Assembly: GCA_036925085.1 (NCBI GenBank)
Contig: JAUPFP010000050.1
Coordinates: 1,216,001-1,280,000, forward strand
Direction: 5' to 3'
Length of the DNA: 64,000 bases
DNA from: Brachycybe producta
Lineage: Eukaryota; Arthropoda; Diplopoda; Playtdesmida; Andrognathidae
Of the stretch, positions 42,545-55,880 are shown one piece after another. A model generated the notes under the pieces. That model ran no database searches, had not been told where the DNA came from, and was given only the letters and a program-made list of their open reading frames with translations. Position 1 is the first letter of the stretch; every line of letters starts with the position of its first letter. A program made the translations under genes and the position numbers.

Positions 42545-43489
42545 GTAATGTATAATTTGAACAAGAAGATGAGGCAAAAAAAAGTAGCTTACATTCCAAT
42601 GTTTTCCATTCAATTGCATTCCATTCTATTTAGTGAGAGAGAAAAATGATTCTATAATTTATTTCTATTAGGACCAATACACGAACTTCCGAAAGTTACG
42701 ATTACTTTGTCTTTTTCATTTCCATATCACATTTTGCGTTGAATGAATTAAAAGGAAATAATTATTATCGCCACTAGCAAGTGAGTTGATTTGTTCAATG
42801 TTTTGAAGACAAATTTAAAGTTACCCATTTGTGACAATTTGAAGAAAAAAATATTAACCTGAATGTCTGTCTGATTTTTAACTTTCTATTTAAAACTAAA
42901 AGGTTCACTGGAATTTTGTTTTTAGGGTTATGTTTGCAAATATATTTTTTGGTTTCTTTTAAAATTGCATCCGTTTCTACTGAACAATTTAGTTTTAATA
43001 AAATAGTTCAGCTTTCTTTCTATTGTTATTAAAGTGTATAGATAATTGACACCGTCTCTCCATATTTAAAAACTAGAAGGTATGTTGAAATATCCTTTTA
43101 AGGTTTTATGACGGTATCTCTTGTTTTTTCTAGTTTAGACTTAAAAAATATTTCGGTGCAGTAATAAATTTCAAGTATTTCTGAGGCAATTGCTCTGGGC
43201 TTCCACAAAATTGCAACACGGTTCTCATTATAAACCTTTTCATCATCACTCCATTATTTATGACTTCTAATGTAGACATATTTGTAGAATAAGTTTGAAA
43301 ATTATATTGTATATATTTTACTAGCAACTATAATAAGAATAGAATATATATTATTAAACATAATATAAAGTTACTCAGTTTTATTGAGACGGCTGTCATT
43401 TTAGTTCAGGGATTGTGAAAAACTCATTTTATACCATTTTATGATATTTATTTTGTCAATTACTATTTGTGCATTGCTTACACAACACT

Positions 43490-43745
43490 ATAAAAAATTG
43501 CAAGTATATTTAGAAACTAGAATGTTAGTTGAAACACTTGACAAAGGATTTCCATGTTAATATCTTACAAAATAAACGTTTTATGTATAAAAGTATAAAA
43601 ATATTCTGTTTAAAGTTTTAAACTCGCATAAAAAGTTTATTTTAAAAGATATCATTATGAAAATATCCTTAATGTAAGTGATTCAGCTGCTCTTCTAGTT
43701 TCTAAAACACTTTCAAGTTTCTCTTAATTTTGCTCTTAAGAGCGT
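43490..43745. mobile_element. MITE family II, copy 5
   Basis: Near-palindrome with tatttagaaactagaatg, a core of aaaaagtttattttaaaag and, at the right end, tcttctagtttctaaaac. Non-coding. Confidence 0.65.
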
Positions 43746-44348
43746 GAGGGGTGATTGCACGTTAAAAAGGACCATAATTTCATAATTAAGCAATAGATGG
43801 CGATGGATTCCATGTGATTTTTCATTCTTCACTTATTAGAGAGTGAAGACTGAAAAGTTTGGAGGTGAAACTCAGCTATTCTTTGAGGTAATTTGTCTTT
43901 TTAAGTACTTTATATTATATTTGCTGTTAATTTTCATTGGCCTGTTTAATTGTATTTCGTGTTCATTATGTCCATTTTATACTTTAAACTCAGTTAAAAC
44001 AGTTGTGAAAGTTAGAGTGAAAGGGAATAGAGAAAAAGTTTTTTAAAAAAAACTTTTGTTTCTGGATTCAAGATGGAGTAAGTTGCATGACCTTTGACCT
44101 CTTCACTCTTTCAGGTATGTAGTTGATTTGGGGAGTGAAATCGATTTTATTATTTGTGATGGGATGTGTGAGTGTGTGTATATTGATTGGTTTAAAGTGG
44201 ACAGAGAAGTCACTCGAAATGGTGCCATATTTTCAGTTGTGTTTATTTGTGATGTTGATGATGTTGATGGACATTTTTGTTGTCTGATTATCTGATTGGC
44301 TGTTCGCCAGAGAGATGAGAAAACTTTTTTTTCTTTTGTGTTTACAAT

Positions 44349-44368
44349 TTCAGTGGTTCCCAAACTTT
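44349..44368 (+). mobile_element. hAT-like terminal repeat (solo)
   Basis: cagtggttcccaaacttttg matches a terminal inverted repeat common in hAT-type MITEs. I saw no partner end nearby, so this is a truncated copy. Confidence 0.35.
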
Positions 44369-46935
44369 TGTTTTTTCTTTACGATAAACAGTATTTTTTT
44401 TTTTTGGCCTGGAAAAATTGCTGCACATTAATATTGTTTAGGTTGTGTTTTTCCAATGAACTTAAAATCTATTTGAAAATAATTAAATCACATCTACACA
44501 TGCGAAATGCTGCTGCTGCTGCTGCACATTCCTTTATTCATCGATTTATCCATCAGTGTGACCTCACGTTCATAAAAATAAATTGCAATAAGCATTGATA
44601 AAATGACAACATTTGGATAAATGCTGATTTTCAACTGCATACATTTACTGTACATCGGGAAATTGTTGTAACATTGCGTTTCATGTGCAGTTTCAGGAGT
44701 AAATTGTCCTTCTGTCCTAGGCCCCTTATTTAGCCTGCTGCTTGCTGAGTAATTAATTATTCAAATTCACATCGCTGAATAAAATAACGGAAAGTGGTGA
44801 CAAACTCATCATCGCACACTCTTTGAGAACCAAGAGTTTCTTTTTTTGTTGTTGTTGTTGTTGCTATTTTGTCTCCCAGTTTCTCCCGCTTTTCCCAGGT
44901 TCTCTTTTGTACAAATGCATAAAAGAAATCTAAATATAACTTCAGTAATATATAAAAATGTTACCGCCAGTGTGAAAAAATAGGCCTCCTAGACAAGTAT
45001 ACGAAAAATCACCAATTCCGGTAACAAATATGCAGACTTAGTATAGTTGCTACAGTGCAGCTTGATGCTTGTAACGTCAGAGGCTGTTGTTATTTTGTTT
45101 TGATAAAAAAAAAACGGAATGATGGCAAAAGTTTTCAACAATTTGTTGAACAGTGTTGTTTATTAAATACTTTTTTATTATCTCTTTTAGACAAAATGTC
45201 TCAAGAGTAGCACTTTTGTAAACCCCCTCTGACGTCAAAGGCTTCGAGTTCAAGTTATAGTGCAGCTACTATGTTTCGAATTTGCTTTAAAGATTGTCTA
45301 GTATTGTACTTGCATTGTAACTTGCATATCTAATGATAACATTGAAACACGTCTTATTTTTTGTTGTTGCTGTGTTGCCATTGTGTTCTCCATTTGTTGT
45401 TCCTTTTGTAATTTGTGTCACATCTGTTGCCTTTTTTTGTTGTTGCAAAAACAAAGTTTTATCTTGAAAGGACTGCATATTCTAACCTAACCTAAAACTC
45501 GGATATCCACATTGATCTCAGGCAGAAAATGGGTCCTCCTGTAGCTAGCCTCCAACTGCATCTCCCTTTTTGATTTCCCCCCACATTTACCCTCTTCTTC
45601 CCCCATATCGCCCACTCTTTGAATATACATGGATACCTACTCTATTATTTAATGAAAACAATGTTGAAGAATAAGGATTGTGTTTGGCCTTCCTAAAAAC
45701 ACTAATAACAACAACAACAACAACAGTTGTTTCTTTATAATTATGTGGTTAGTGGTTTTGATAACGAAAAGAAAACAATTAGATTATTATTATAAATAAT
45801 GAAATGAACGCTGAAGAGCGTGGTGAAAATGCAAACAACAACTACTACTTGAGTTTTCTTTGTTAACCTTAAATAATTACTGGGATGTTTTCTTTTATAC
45901 CGCCAAATACAGCATTTTGGTTGCAATAATTTTTTTTTTTTGGCAAGTTAAAAATGTATTATTGAAGAAATTAGAAGAATGCTGGTGTTTTGGGTTATTG
46001 AGTCATTATTTTGTCCGCCCTTTCTCCCTCCGGATGGGGTCCTAACTAACAAACACTTAGAAGTCTGTCATGGCTTTTCATTGACGATGGTAATAGTCAC
46101 ATCGAATTTTGTCGTCAGTCTTCTTGAATATATGTAATGTTTATGCGTGTGTTCCGTTTTTTTTTTTTCATTGTTCCTTTGAGTGCAGTTTCTTTCACTT
46201 TTGCTTTCACAATTGTTCAACGGATGGGGTTTTTTTTTTTGGGTTCTTTTCATTTTGGTGTGAAAGTAACATTCAGGTTTTTGTTGATTTTCATCAGAAA
46301 TGCACTCTTGTGTACATTTCTTTTTGCTATTTTTTTGTTACTAGTCTTAAAAAGAAAAAAGGCAACGACCTTTTTTTTGTTTTTCTTTTTACTTCAAAAT
46401 AGAACTTATCGAATTTTACATTTTTGCATTTGTTTGTTTCCCCCCCCCCCCCCTCCTTTTTCTTAAAAACTCACATCCAAGTAAATAGTTTGCATTTTCA
46501 TGGTTATGAAAATTTAATTTTGTTATTTTGAAAGTGTCTTTTTTTTTTCCTAGATAAAGTTTTCTAACATACAGTATTTGTGTGAGTGAGTGTGTCCGTG
46601 AATGGAAACGCAATTTTTAGGTAGATGTTTTACAGCTGTTTACAAGTGCCACATTTTGTCATTGAAAACTGATGGGGCATGCCCTGTTTCCTCCTCCATG
46701 CATGAAAATTCAAAATGCACAACAAGTTTGCACGCTTTTTATTTTTGCACACAACTTAGAGATTAAAGTTGGAAGTTGAAAACTGAAAGCCGCCGTCCTG
46801 AATAGACATTAAATTTTGTGGAATGGCGAAAAGTGTGTTTCATTTTTATTGTGTAAATTCATGTTTTTTCGTGGATCTGTTTCATCTCGTGAAATTTAAG
46901 TAAATGTATTTTATGTGGAATTTTATTTCCAACAG

Positions 46936-47015
46936 AAAAGTTGTCAGCTGTTAGTTTTCGTAAATGCATTTTACATTGCCAAAATAAAGCGTTTATCGAC
47001 GTGGATGAAACCCAG
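46936..47015 (+). other. Candidate orphan exon
   Basis: 80 nt between an acceptor (atttccaacag) and a donor (CCCAG|gtgggg), open in the frame that reads SFRKCILHCQNKAFIDVDET. Composition is less AT-biased than the flanks. I do not recognise the peptide. A similar peptide (ASFDLDETP) is encoded near 50545-50575. Confidence 0.25.
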
Positions 47016-47601
47016 GTGGGGATCTCACGTTTAAAAAAGGCTTCTAAACCTCTCTCACTCTCTCTAGCTACCTTCCGCTTTTTTTTTTACCCCCCCCCCC
47101 ATCTTTTTTCAAAATGTATGCATATGAAACACTTGTCTTTTTACGAGCCTTTATACAAATGACAATCATTTTTTTGCACTTCCGAGCTGGAATGTACTAA
47201 AGTAGGAATACATTTTGCCAATGAATATTTTAATATGAAATTCAAAAGGAATCATTAAAATTCATATTATATCTAAGTTCCTATCACACACGTAATTCAT
47301 ATTTGTCATTTTCTTATTTTACACTATTTACTCTAGAATTTACAACCATACTTTTAACAACTGCTTTTGTTTAAAGAACTTACAAAGAACATATATTTCT
47401 AGAGAATTGAAAACGTTGTCTTTGGAACTGAATTTTATGCCATTCAACTCAGTACACCTGAAACCGTTTTACACCTGAAATAAGTTCGAGATCGGATGGG
47501 ACCTAGTGGGAATAATAACCAATCGTAAATGATTAAATTGAAATTGTTCTAACATAGAAGTACAAGCGTATCCGCAGGAAGAGAATTGAATAATTTAAAA
47601 T

Positions 47602-47879
47602 TAGTGATTCCCAAATTGTGTGCCATGAGTTTTTCTAGGTGTGCCGGCGACATTTTTGATGTTATATTGAAATTTGACATTTTACTAAATTTTAACTTTA
47701 TTGTAAAAAAAAAAGATAAATAATACTTTCATATTACTCGTACGCACTAAATAATATCTGGTTTTCAATGGGCGTGCTGTGGTACACTTAGTGTGTCATG
47801 AGTTTTGGTAGGTGTGCCGCAATTTCTTTAGTCAATAAATAATATGCTATCGTGACCAAAAAAAGTTTGGGAACCACTG
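47602..47879. mobile_element. hAT-like MITE
   Basis: The left end tagtgattcccaaattgtgt and the right end gtttgggaaccactg are inverted hAT-type termini. Inside, the phrase tgagtttt(t/g)ctaggtgtgccg occurs twice. The flanking 8-mers tttaaaat and gtgtaaat agree at 5 of 8 positions, consistent with an old 8-bp duplication. Confidence 0.5.
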
Positions 47880-48435
47880 GTGTAAATACATTTAGAAAGG
47901 AAAATCATGAATATCCACAAGTTCTAGATCTTATTTGTTTAATTTCCTAGTAAAGATGCCATTTAAATGTTCTCTGTAACTAGCAAATAAAATTAAAAGT
48001 GGTTCATGTGAAGCCAGTCTAAGACACATCGACATAACCAGAGCTTTACTATATACTAGGGAAGTTTTTACTTGTAAAAATAAAATTACTGAAAGATTTT
48101 ATAATTTGAGTACATGTTAGGTTGGGGCCATTACTTTCATGTAATTGGTAAACATATGTTTAGTCTCTGTCCGGAAATTCAGATTGTAGATAGCGAAGGT
48201 AACTTCGCTTATTAGTTGTGAAAGATTCTAGTTTGCTTCTTAATTTTAAATGAGCAGGGGGGAGGGTGGCGGTTTTTTCTTCTGAAACTGTCTATTGAAT
48301 TTCTTTCGAGATTGGAGTGCGTTCTGAGGCTTAATCCGTAGCTAATTTATTTGCAGGAAATTGGTTTGACATATTTAATTAAAATTCTTGTTGTTGAATA
48401 CGTGTTGTGTGTGTGTTGTCTTTTTTGTGCGTCAG

Positions 48436-48522
48436 ATGGTTGTGAATGTTGATGAAGATGATGATGATTTTTGCTCGACTTTTCCCCATTTCGAGGATGT
48501 TTATTGTTTGTTAGATTGTTAA
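48436..48522 (+). other. Candidate small acidic exon (weak)
   Basis: After an acceptor-like gtgcgtcag, an ATG opens 28 codons, acidic at first (NVDEDDDDFCS) then DVYCLLDC and a stop. There is no supporting context; it is listed only because it sits in otherwise empty DNA. Confidence 0.15.
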
Positions 48523-49393
48523 CTTATCTCACAAGCTGACTGTCGTCAATAAATAAATGGAAATCAAACCCATACCAGCTGTTTCAATATTGATAACATA
48601 ATAACTGAAAATCCTTCTTCAGCTTTTGCATTTCTCAATTAAAACTGAACAAATACGAAATATATACATAAGAAATGACATTTTTTTATATATATATATT
48701 ACATATTTTTTTAAATATAAAATGAAAAGAAATAGTAGCAACAGCAGCCTTATTAGAAATGTTTGGTTGGTTGGTTGGTATTTATATTGAATTGCGTTTC
48801 TAAGATTTCACTTAGCAATAAAAATCAATTTATTTGGTAGAATTTTGTAAGAAAAGCCATAAAAGGGATTCATGTTTTTAAATTTATATAATATGCTTAC
48901 GATTTTTTCAAAACTTGTTTGAATTTCTCGACTGTCAGAGCTAAGACTATTAGCACTTAGCTTAGCAGTAGAGTTCCATTAGTCTGCTAGTGGTTGCCTT
49001 TTAACATAAAACATTTCAAACACTTGTTGCACGTCAAATTTATATCAAGTGGCGCGAGTAAAATACTTTTTAGCACTCCGGCAAAATAGCATAAAAATTT
49101 ATTCTTTTAATATGAAATTCGTTTAACACGAAAAAATATTCCAATTCCTTCTATTTCGCATTAAAAGGTGTTCCATTTATTTAAGAAACTATAAATCATA
49201 GGAAATAAACTGAAATTTAAGAGAATTTTTGAAAGTTTAAATTATTATTAATTGACTTGTTTGTTCAAGTACTACACTTTGTTATAAAACTTGCAGTGAT
49301 TAAGGCCAAAATTCAACAAAGAAACTTAGACTCTCGAACCTTCTGAACAGGGTTGTAGGTTAGTCAAGGTTTGGGGGGTAGGTTTGTCTGTTA

Positions 49394-50044
49394 TGCCTAG
49401 TTCTCACAACCTCCTTGTAGCTCGGCTAAAATAGCCTTGGCTAAACGACTGTGTTCACATGTGAGCAGCTACATATGGGCTTTGTGACCTGCCTAAAGGG
49501 GGCGCTCACTACAGCATATTTATTTCATTTTTACAAATTTGGCACTGGCCATTATGTGTGGACATTGTGCTGTGTAAAGCCTGCATAATGTATACATAAT
49601 TGGAGGGAAAATGGCTGATATTGTTCATACTAACAAAACTAAATTGCATGAGTCTTCATTGAACACACTAAATGGAACATATTTTAATTGTAGGTAGGTT
49701 GATGATTTAGAGTTTATGGAAATAAGTAATTATTAAATAAAGATCAATTGATAATTTTAAATTATTTTAATAAATTAACGAATAGACTGAAACATCTAAC
49801 AATGGAAATAGAAAATTAATGACGCCATTTTCTATTCAGATTTATGACCACCAGGTGGCGTACGATCAAGTTAACTTTTTCTTGCATTCACACTAAATAA
49901 TGTGTAGGTTACATATGGGTAACCAAGGCTACCTAACCCTAGCTAACATTTGACATTGACCACCATCTAGTGTGTGTTCTCACAACCCGTATACATAGGC
50001 TAAGTCCTTAGCCTGAGCTACATGAAGGTTGTGAGAACTAGGCA
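49394..50044. mobile_element. Harbinger-like MITE with TTA target duplication (651 bp)
   Basis: Terminal inverted repeats of about 37 bp begin TGCCTAGTTCTCACAACCT on both ends, with few mismatches. TTA flanks both sides (49391-49393 and 50045-50047), the target-site signature of PIF/Harbinger elements. The interior is AT-rich with no open frame, so it is non-autonomous. Confidence 0.75.
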
Positions 50045-50645
50045 TTAGAACCGTTGCTCACAGGGTTCAAGTTGAAACTCAAGTGCCAAACTTTCTTTTT
50101 GAATTTGTGCTTTATTGTTAGCTGTTTGTTGCACTTTTAAATGAGACAAAAGATGTTTTTGTTGCATTGTTTCTCTTTAAATTGGTATAATTCTATTGCT
50201 ATTACAATTATTTTTCAAGACAGCTGAATTAATTTATAATATTAAAAAAGAGCAGATTTCCTTTTCGTTTGCATTAGTTTCTATTGTTTGTGATATTTTT
50301 TTTAAATTAATACCATAAATGTTGAAAAATGAAAATGAATGAGAGGATTGGTTTTTTTTTTCAATTTAAAAATCAATGATGAATAATTATTTCACTTTGT
50401 GTTTTGTACCATAAATTTTAAAAAGAGATTTTTTTTTATTATTCATCTTCTAAGAATAGATGAAAGGTTTAGTTTGTTGTGTATGGTGTTGTGCCTGAGC
50501 CTCAATGTGTTTATTTAGGGCTATATACGTTATATTACAACATCATGCATCATTCGACTTAGATGAAACTCCCCTGTGTTTAATGTCCCTATTTTATATA
50601 TATATATATTATATATATAAAAACACCCTCAGTTTGATGGATGTC

Positions 50646-50659
50646 GTTGCTATGACAAC
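50646..50659. promoter_or_regulatory. X-box-like site GTTGCTATGACAAC
   Basis: Fits the RFX X-box pattern GTHNYYATRRNAAC at every position. RFX factors drive cilium genes. No gene start is evident nearby, so this is sequence evidence only. Confidence 0.35.
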
Positions 50660-51544
50660 TGATGTCAGGTTGCTGTGGTATATACAATTTCCATGGAGAC
50701 AATGTACAATGTAACAGAAACATGAGTTTGACAGCCATATAGAGAGAGAGAGAGTGAAATAGGATGATAAAATCTTGATAGACTCAAGACGAAAGCTATT
50801 TTTGACGGATAAAGGTGGGTTGGGTGGATGAGTTAGTGACGACATAAATCCAATCTCACCTAACCTAACCATCTGTCCAAACCCCTTGGTCTTGTCTAGA
50901 ATTTTGTTGCCCTAATCGTTATTACATGGCAACAACTGAATATATAATATATTGTGTAATACTGACGTTGTTATCAGTGATTGCCCTCTTTTAAGGGACT
51001 GACCATTATGAATATCATCGCTATATGCATATTATTTCAGTAAACGTTTTAGTATTGCATTAAATTTGCATACATTTTTGATGTAACAAGGTGTGTGTAT
51101 GGTAGATCATTTGATAATAATGTAATAGATATGGTTATATATACATGTACACGTGAATGATCTAACCTAATTTATTGTTGGTGCTGTTAAAAAGTAGAAA
51201 AAAAAATCAACAACCTTAATAGGATGAGGGTTTTATTTTTAAACTTATGGCGGTTGATGCATAAAATAAACGTAATTTCTTCTTCTTCTATGAAGAACGG
51301 TAAGAAATCTTAATAGTTTAAAAAAAATTACAATATATCTATTAAAATTCATGTTGGTTGATTGAGTAATAATCAAATATTTGTGGTTTTTAACATAATT
51401 AAACAAGAAAAAAAAATATTTCAAAGTGGAAAAAATTTTACTGCTAAATTTTTTTTAATGTTGCCGGAATATGCGTTTGTTACTTACATTTGTTGTAAAT
51501 GTATTTGCAACAGTTTTCAAAAAAAAAAGAAGCTATTTTTGATG

Positions 51545-51700
51545 AATTCATAATGAAAATAGCCTGAAGTGATTATTGATATTAATTCATTTTACTTTTA
51601 TTTTAGCTTCTAAAACATTTCAATATCTTCTTAATGTTGCTTTTAAAATATAGAATTCCATTGTTATTTTTTTGTCATTTGCATATTTTGTAATGGCTGC
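51545..51700. mobile_element. MITE family II, half copy
   Basis: The right half only: taatgaaaatagcctgaag then cttctaaaacatttcaatat. Truncated. Confidence 0.4.
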
Positions 51701-54070
51701 TTAAAAGCATCTTAAGAGAAGATAACATAATTTATGACAGACACAATTTCTATTAACAAGAAGCAAAAGAAGGCATTGATGACATCCGATATTATAATTT
51801 GCTTTTGCTGATTCTGATCTCATTAAAGAAGATTTAGCACTTACTACTTTCTATGTACTTATATATATATATATATACCTTAGAAAAAAGATGGTTAGCA
51901 AAAGACAAGAGATATAGAAAGAAAACTTCATACATATTTATTTATTATAATGAATATTTATTTATTTAAAGTTAATTTGATAGTACTTGTGTATGTGTGT
52001 CATTGAGATAAATGTTAGCTTTCACTCGTGATAAGTTTGCTGTTGTAATAAGTCTTAACAGGTTGAGATGAGAGACAGGTGATAACCCAACAAAAAAACC
52101 CCAGCATATTTTTGGCAGCGGAATTCATATGGTGTTGAAAATCTTGTTAATCTTTTTTTTTTCGTGTGGATAACAACCAACAGCCATGTTTTTGACCAAG
52201 TTTCTTTTTTTTTTTATTTGGTTCATCTCCTACTGATTATGTCGGTCAAAACAGCATGGAATAATGTATTTTTTTACTTCTCATTATGAGCACTGAGAGT
52301 ACACTTAAGAGCAGAGACCATCCACATTCCAGTTGACCTATTTATTGACCTTTTAATATCATATTGCATCATTAGAACTGTTTTTTATGGTGGAGTTTCT
52401 GGTTTTGGATGTTGTCGAATTTGATAGAGACCCCCCCCTCCATCCTCTCTCTCTCTCTCTGTATATCTTCTTTAAACCTAAGTCCAAGATGCTGTGTGTT
52501 TTCTTTTCTTTTGAGGTTAGGACCACCTATTGCTCGGATTTAAGCGTTAAGCTTTAAGCTTCCAATTTATATGGGGTCCCAATGGTTGTTGTTAATGATT
52601 ATTTATGTGGTCAGGTAAACTAAGCCATGGTTGAGTGAGTGACTTGTCACCAATTCACGTGACCCACAAACCGTGATGGCTTTATGGTAGTGATTTCTGA
52701 TTCTAGCTCGATAATTAGATTTGCACGTGCCAATGAGACGTGGTCAATTTTCCGGTTTTCGAAGCTACTGAAATGGCTCTAACAACCAAAACTACCATTC
52801 GAAACATTATGAAAATACTTCGTTACCTGAAAAACGTGACGTTTGAAAGATGTTCTTGAAGAATGGAAGGTTGTTAGCAAAATGGGCCTTTTTTGAGGTC
52901 AGTGATCTTTAACATGGGCCAAGTAAATTAGTATAATTCAAAAGGGTGTAAAACAAAAACAACACTGAATATTGTAGGCAAAAGATCATAATACCTAAAT
53001 ACAACATCAAAGAAACGATTGCAAATTCAATTATTGAATAAGTAACCCAGTTTACGAGTTAAGTTTGCATTTTGTATATACATGTACCTGTATATTATAT
53101 TTTTCTATATTTCAGATGAAACTAAAAATAAATATCCTTTGATGTAAAATGACTTCTCCTAACTCCCTTTATTGTCTTTGTTATATGGCAGCTCCTTCAT
53201 TATCGGGAAGTTAAATGTCAAAAACACTGATAAACTAAATCCGGAAGTCCGGATCACCGCGAGATCCCGATAATCGAGATTCTACTTTATAATCTATTTT
53301 AAACAATAGATTTGTGTCACCCAAGTATAATTGGATAAAAGACATTGGGGCGTTGGTTTTAGGACATACTGTATATTATATAAAATTAATGTAATTTTGG
53401 GTCTGTACTTTTCCTACATTATTGGGAGATGTTGTAATTGGCTTCATTCGCTAATGAAATTAGCTTCATATCATACTTTTGGTTATAATGATGATGATGA
53501 TGATGGTGGTTTCGCGAAAGGAGTTTTTTGTTGCGAAACATATTATAGTCAGTCAGTGGAAAAAATAGAATCATAGGGATTTTTTTTGTGTGCATTGACA
53601 CAATAATATTTAATATACGTCTGGTTGCTTGTTTTTATGTCGGAATAAGGTTTCATTTTGGATTTTTTCTTCTCTTCCACACAGCTGTTTGTATATTTAT
53701 GAGTAAAGAACTAATCTATTGTCTCTTGTAATTGATGATTGTAGTAGATTAATTGCTAACTATGGAGTCAGTTTGAATTTCTGTACACTTATGATAAGCA
53801 GTCTTGATTTTTGTTCCTTCTTCTTCTTCTTCTGTTAGTTTCTTATTTATTTAAGCTGTATAAATTAGAAGATTAATTAAAATCTGTCATATTTTCAGTC
53901 AGTTTCATATGTAAATTTATGTTAAGAGGCTAGATACATCGTTTAGTTCAAAATTTCTCCGAATGTAGGCGCTGCGATCGTTGTTGATTGAAAAACGGTT
54001 TTTTAACGTTTTTTCTCCCGGTTCGAAGTCACATAATAATTAATTGAAAAATAATTTCGCGTGCTAATCT

Positions 54071-54465
54071 TATAAAAAGAAAATATTGTGAAGCCAGTAG
54101 ATTAATGCACGTAATAATTATTTTGTTATTGTTCTGAGTTGTTTTTAACGGGAGTTCTTCAAATGTTTGGGTGACGGTTTTTTGCTCCTATGGGACTTAA
54201 CATGGAGTTAAAAAACGTACGATTTTAAACGTTATTAAAAAATAGAAGGACCTTTTCAAAATTTATAAAAAGGAAACATCGTGAAGCCAATACATGAATG
54301 TATGTGCGAATTATTTTGTTATTGTTCTAAATCAGTTTTAACGAGAGTTTTTCAAATGTTTGTGGGACGGTTTTTGATCCTATGGGATTTAACATGGGGT
54401 TGAAAAAACGAACGACTTTGAACCTTGTTTAAAAATAGATGGACCTTTTCAAAATTTATATAAAT
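54071..54465. repeat. Tandem duplication, about 193-bp unit, two copies
   Basis: Copy 1 begins at about 54071 and copy 2 at about 54264. Shared blocks in order are tataaaaag, gtgaagcca, attattttgttattgttct, ttcaaatgttt, cctatggga, ttaacatgg and ggaccttttcaaaatttat. A partial third start is at about 54457. No open frame is shared. Confidence 0.7.
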
Positions 54466-55171
54466 CGAGCACGTGAAGAACAATACTTTTTATTGCATTT
54501 TGCGCTTTACTGTAATTGAATTGAGCGATTGTGAGGCGATTTCTTGCAGTTTTAGTAACACCATATAAGAACACTCATTTGTCTCGTTGTCGTCTGCTCA
54601 AAACAACAAGATGGACGTGGATCTAGGCTCTTAAGTGTGTGTGTATTGCGATTAGTGATTGCTGCTGGTTAGAAGTAGTTGGAACTACTTTCTTTTTATC
54701 TTGTAATTTGAACAAGTATCACAAGTAATAACAATCACAATGTCTGTATATTCGGTCATCTTATAGAGTATGTATGGTTTCTCTAGGTACCTTAAGGTCA
54801 ATATTTCAATTTATGACTGTTACAATGGTATGTCATATGACAGTCTTTTTTCCTATCTGTAAATGTTCACTCTGAATTTAATTATATATTTTTTTGTGCA
54901 TGAACAGATTCAGAATGTTTGGTCATTTGTTTGTTAATGGAATTATTCAACACAATCTCGTTCCAGAGATTAATAGTTAAATTATTCTATGTATTTTTCA
55001 TGTGTTTCTTTGTTTGTTTTCATGCAAATTTGTTGCATTTTTCATGCATTGAATTTGAAACAATGATTTTTATAACAATATTTGCACAAGCTTATTGGTG
55101 GGCATTGGACACAATGAAAATGTGTTTACATCAGTAAACCCTATTGGCTTTTTTACGTGTAATATAAATAT

Positions 55172-55880
55172 ACGGGGGTTACTCTGAAAGTTCTGCTTTG
55201 TACTTTTTTTATCTCAGCGAAAAATGATCAGATAAAACTGAAACGTGGTTCAGAAATAGTCACATCCTTTATTTACAAGCACTAATTTCGCAGGGTGTCT
55301 GCGCCTTTTTGTATAGGTTTCTACCAGCTGAAAAAAGAGGCCCGCATTCTTTATTGGTAAAAATTATATGTTGCTTGTCAGTGGGATAGTTCACTAAAGA
55401 TACTCTTCATTGTACCAATCAGATTTAACTCTGATGATATTAAATCGGGATTCAGGAATGGTGATGTTGTCGAAGAGGTTAAAGATGTATCTTTGACAAA
55501 ACACCAGAGGAATTTCCGCCAATATGGGAGGCCGAAACTTGTTACGTTGTTGCAGGAAGCTGAAGAAAACGACGGAGTTGAAAAAATAATGTTTGTAAAT
55601 GAAGGATGTGACTGTTTTTCCAAAAGCTCTTGTGATCATTTTCGGCCGAGATGATAAATGTGGTGCAAGACTAATTATGTGTCTTGGTAATTACTTTTCG
55701 GAAAATGTAATTATTTCAAAGGCAACGATTTCAAATACCTCTATGTATGTTGGAGTGAAAGGTGCAATGGGACATTGTAGGAAAGTGTCAGCTTATAATG
55801 ACAGTGGCCTTTACAGAATAATGTATATGATGATAATATATGATGAATACGTGCAAAGTACAATAGATTAAGTCTATCAT
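55172..55880. mobile_element. Degenerate mariner-like remnant 1
   Basis: Starts gggggttactctgaaagttc, a mariner-type terminus, and is followed by tttttttatctcagcgaaaa. Open frames are broken and no DDD/E catalytic pattern can be assigned. Its first 250 bp resemble 60296-60540. Confidence 0.35.

Larger units (their letters stand above)
42545..49393. other. Gene-poor stretch after VPS33B
   Basis: No complete gene is supported over about 6.8 kb. It contains repeat elements (43490-43745, 44349, 47602-47879), homopolymer T and C tracts that create hydrophobic open frames, a (CTG)n tract near 44508, and two weak exon candidates (46936-47015 and 48436-48522). Confidence 0.5.

Noticed and set aside
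44508..44525. (CTG)n run as a coding poly-Ala/Leu tract
   Set aside because: The surrounding frames have no other coding features; treated as a microsatellite.
46109..46466. Overlapping Phe-rich hydrophobic open frames of about 100 codons
   Set aside because: Produced by long T and C homopolymer tracts, not membrane proteins.
54919..55137. 72-codon Phe/Met-rich open frame
   Set aside because: AT-rich composition, no relatives, no splice or promoter signs.
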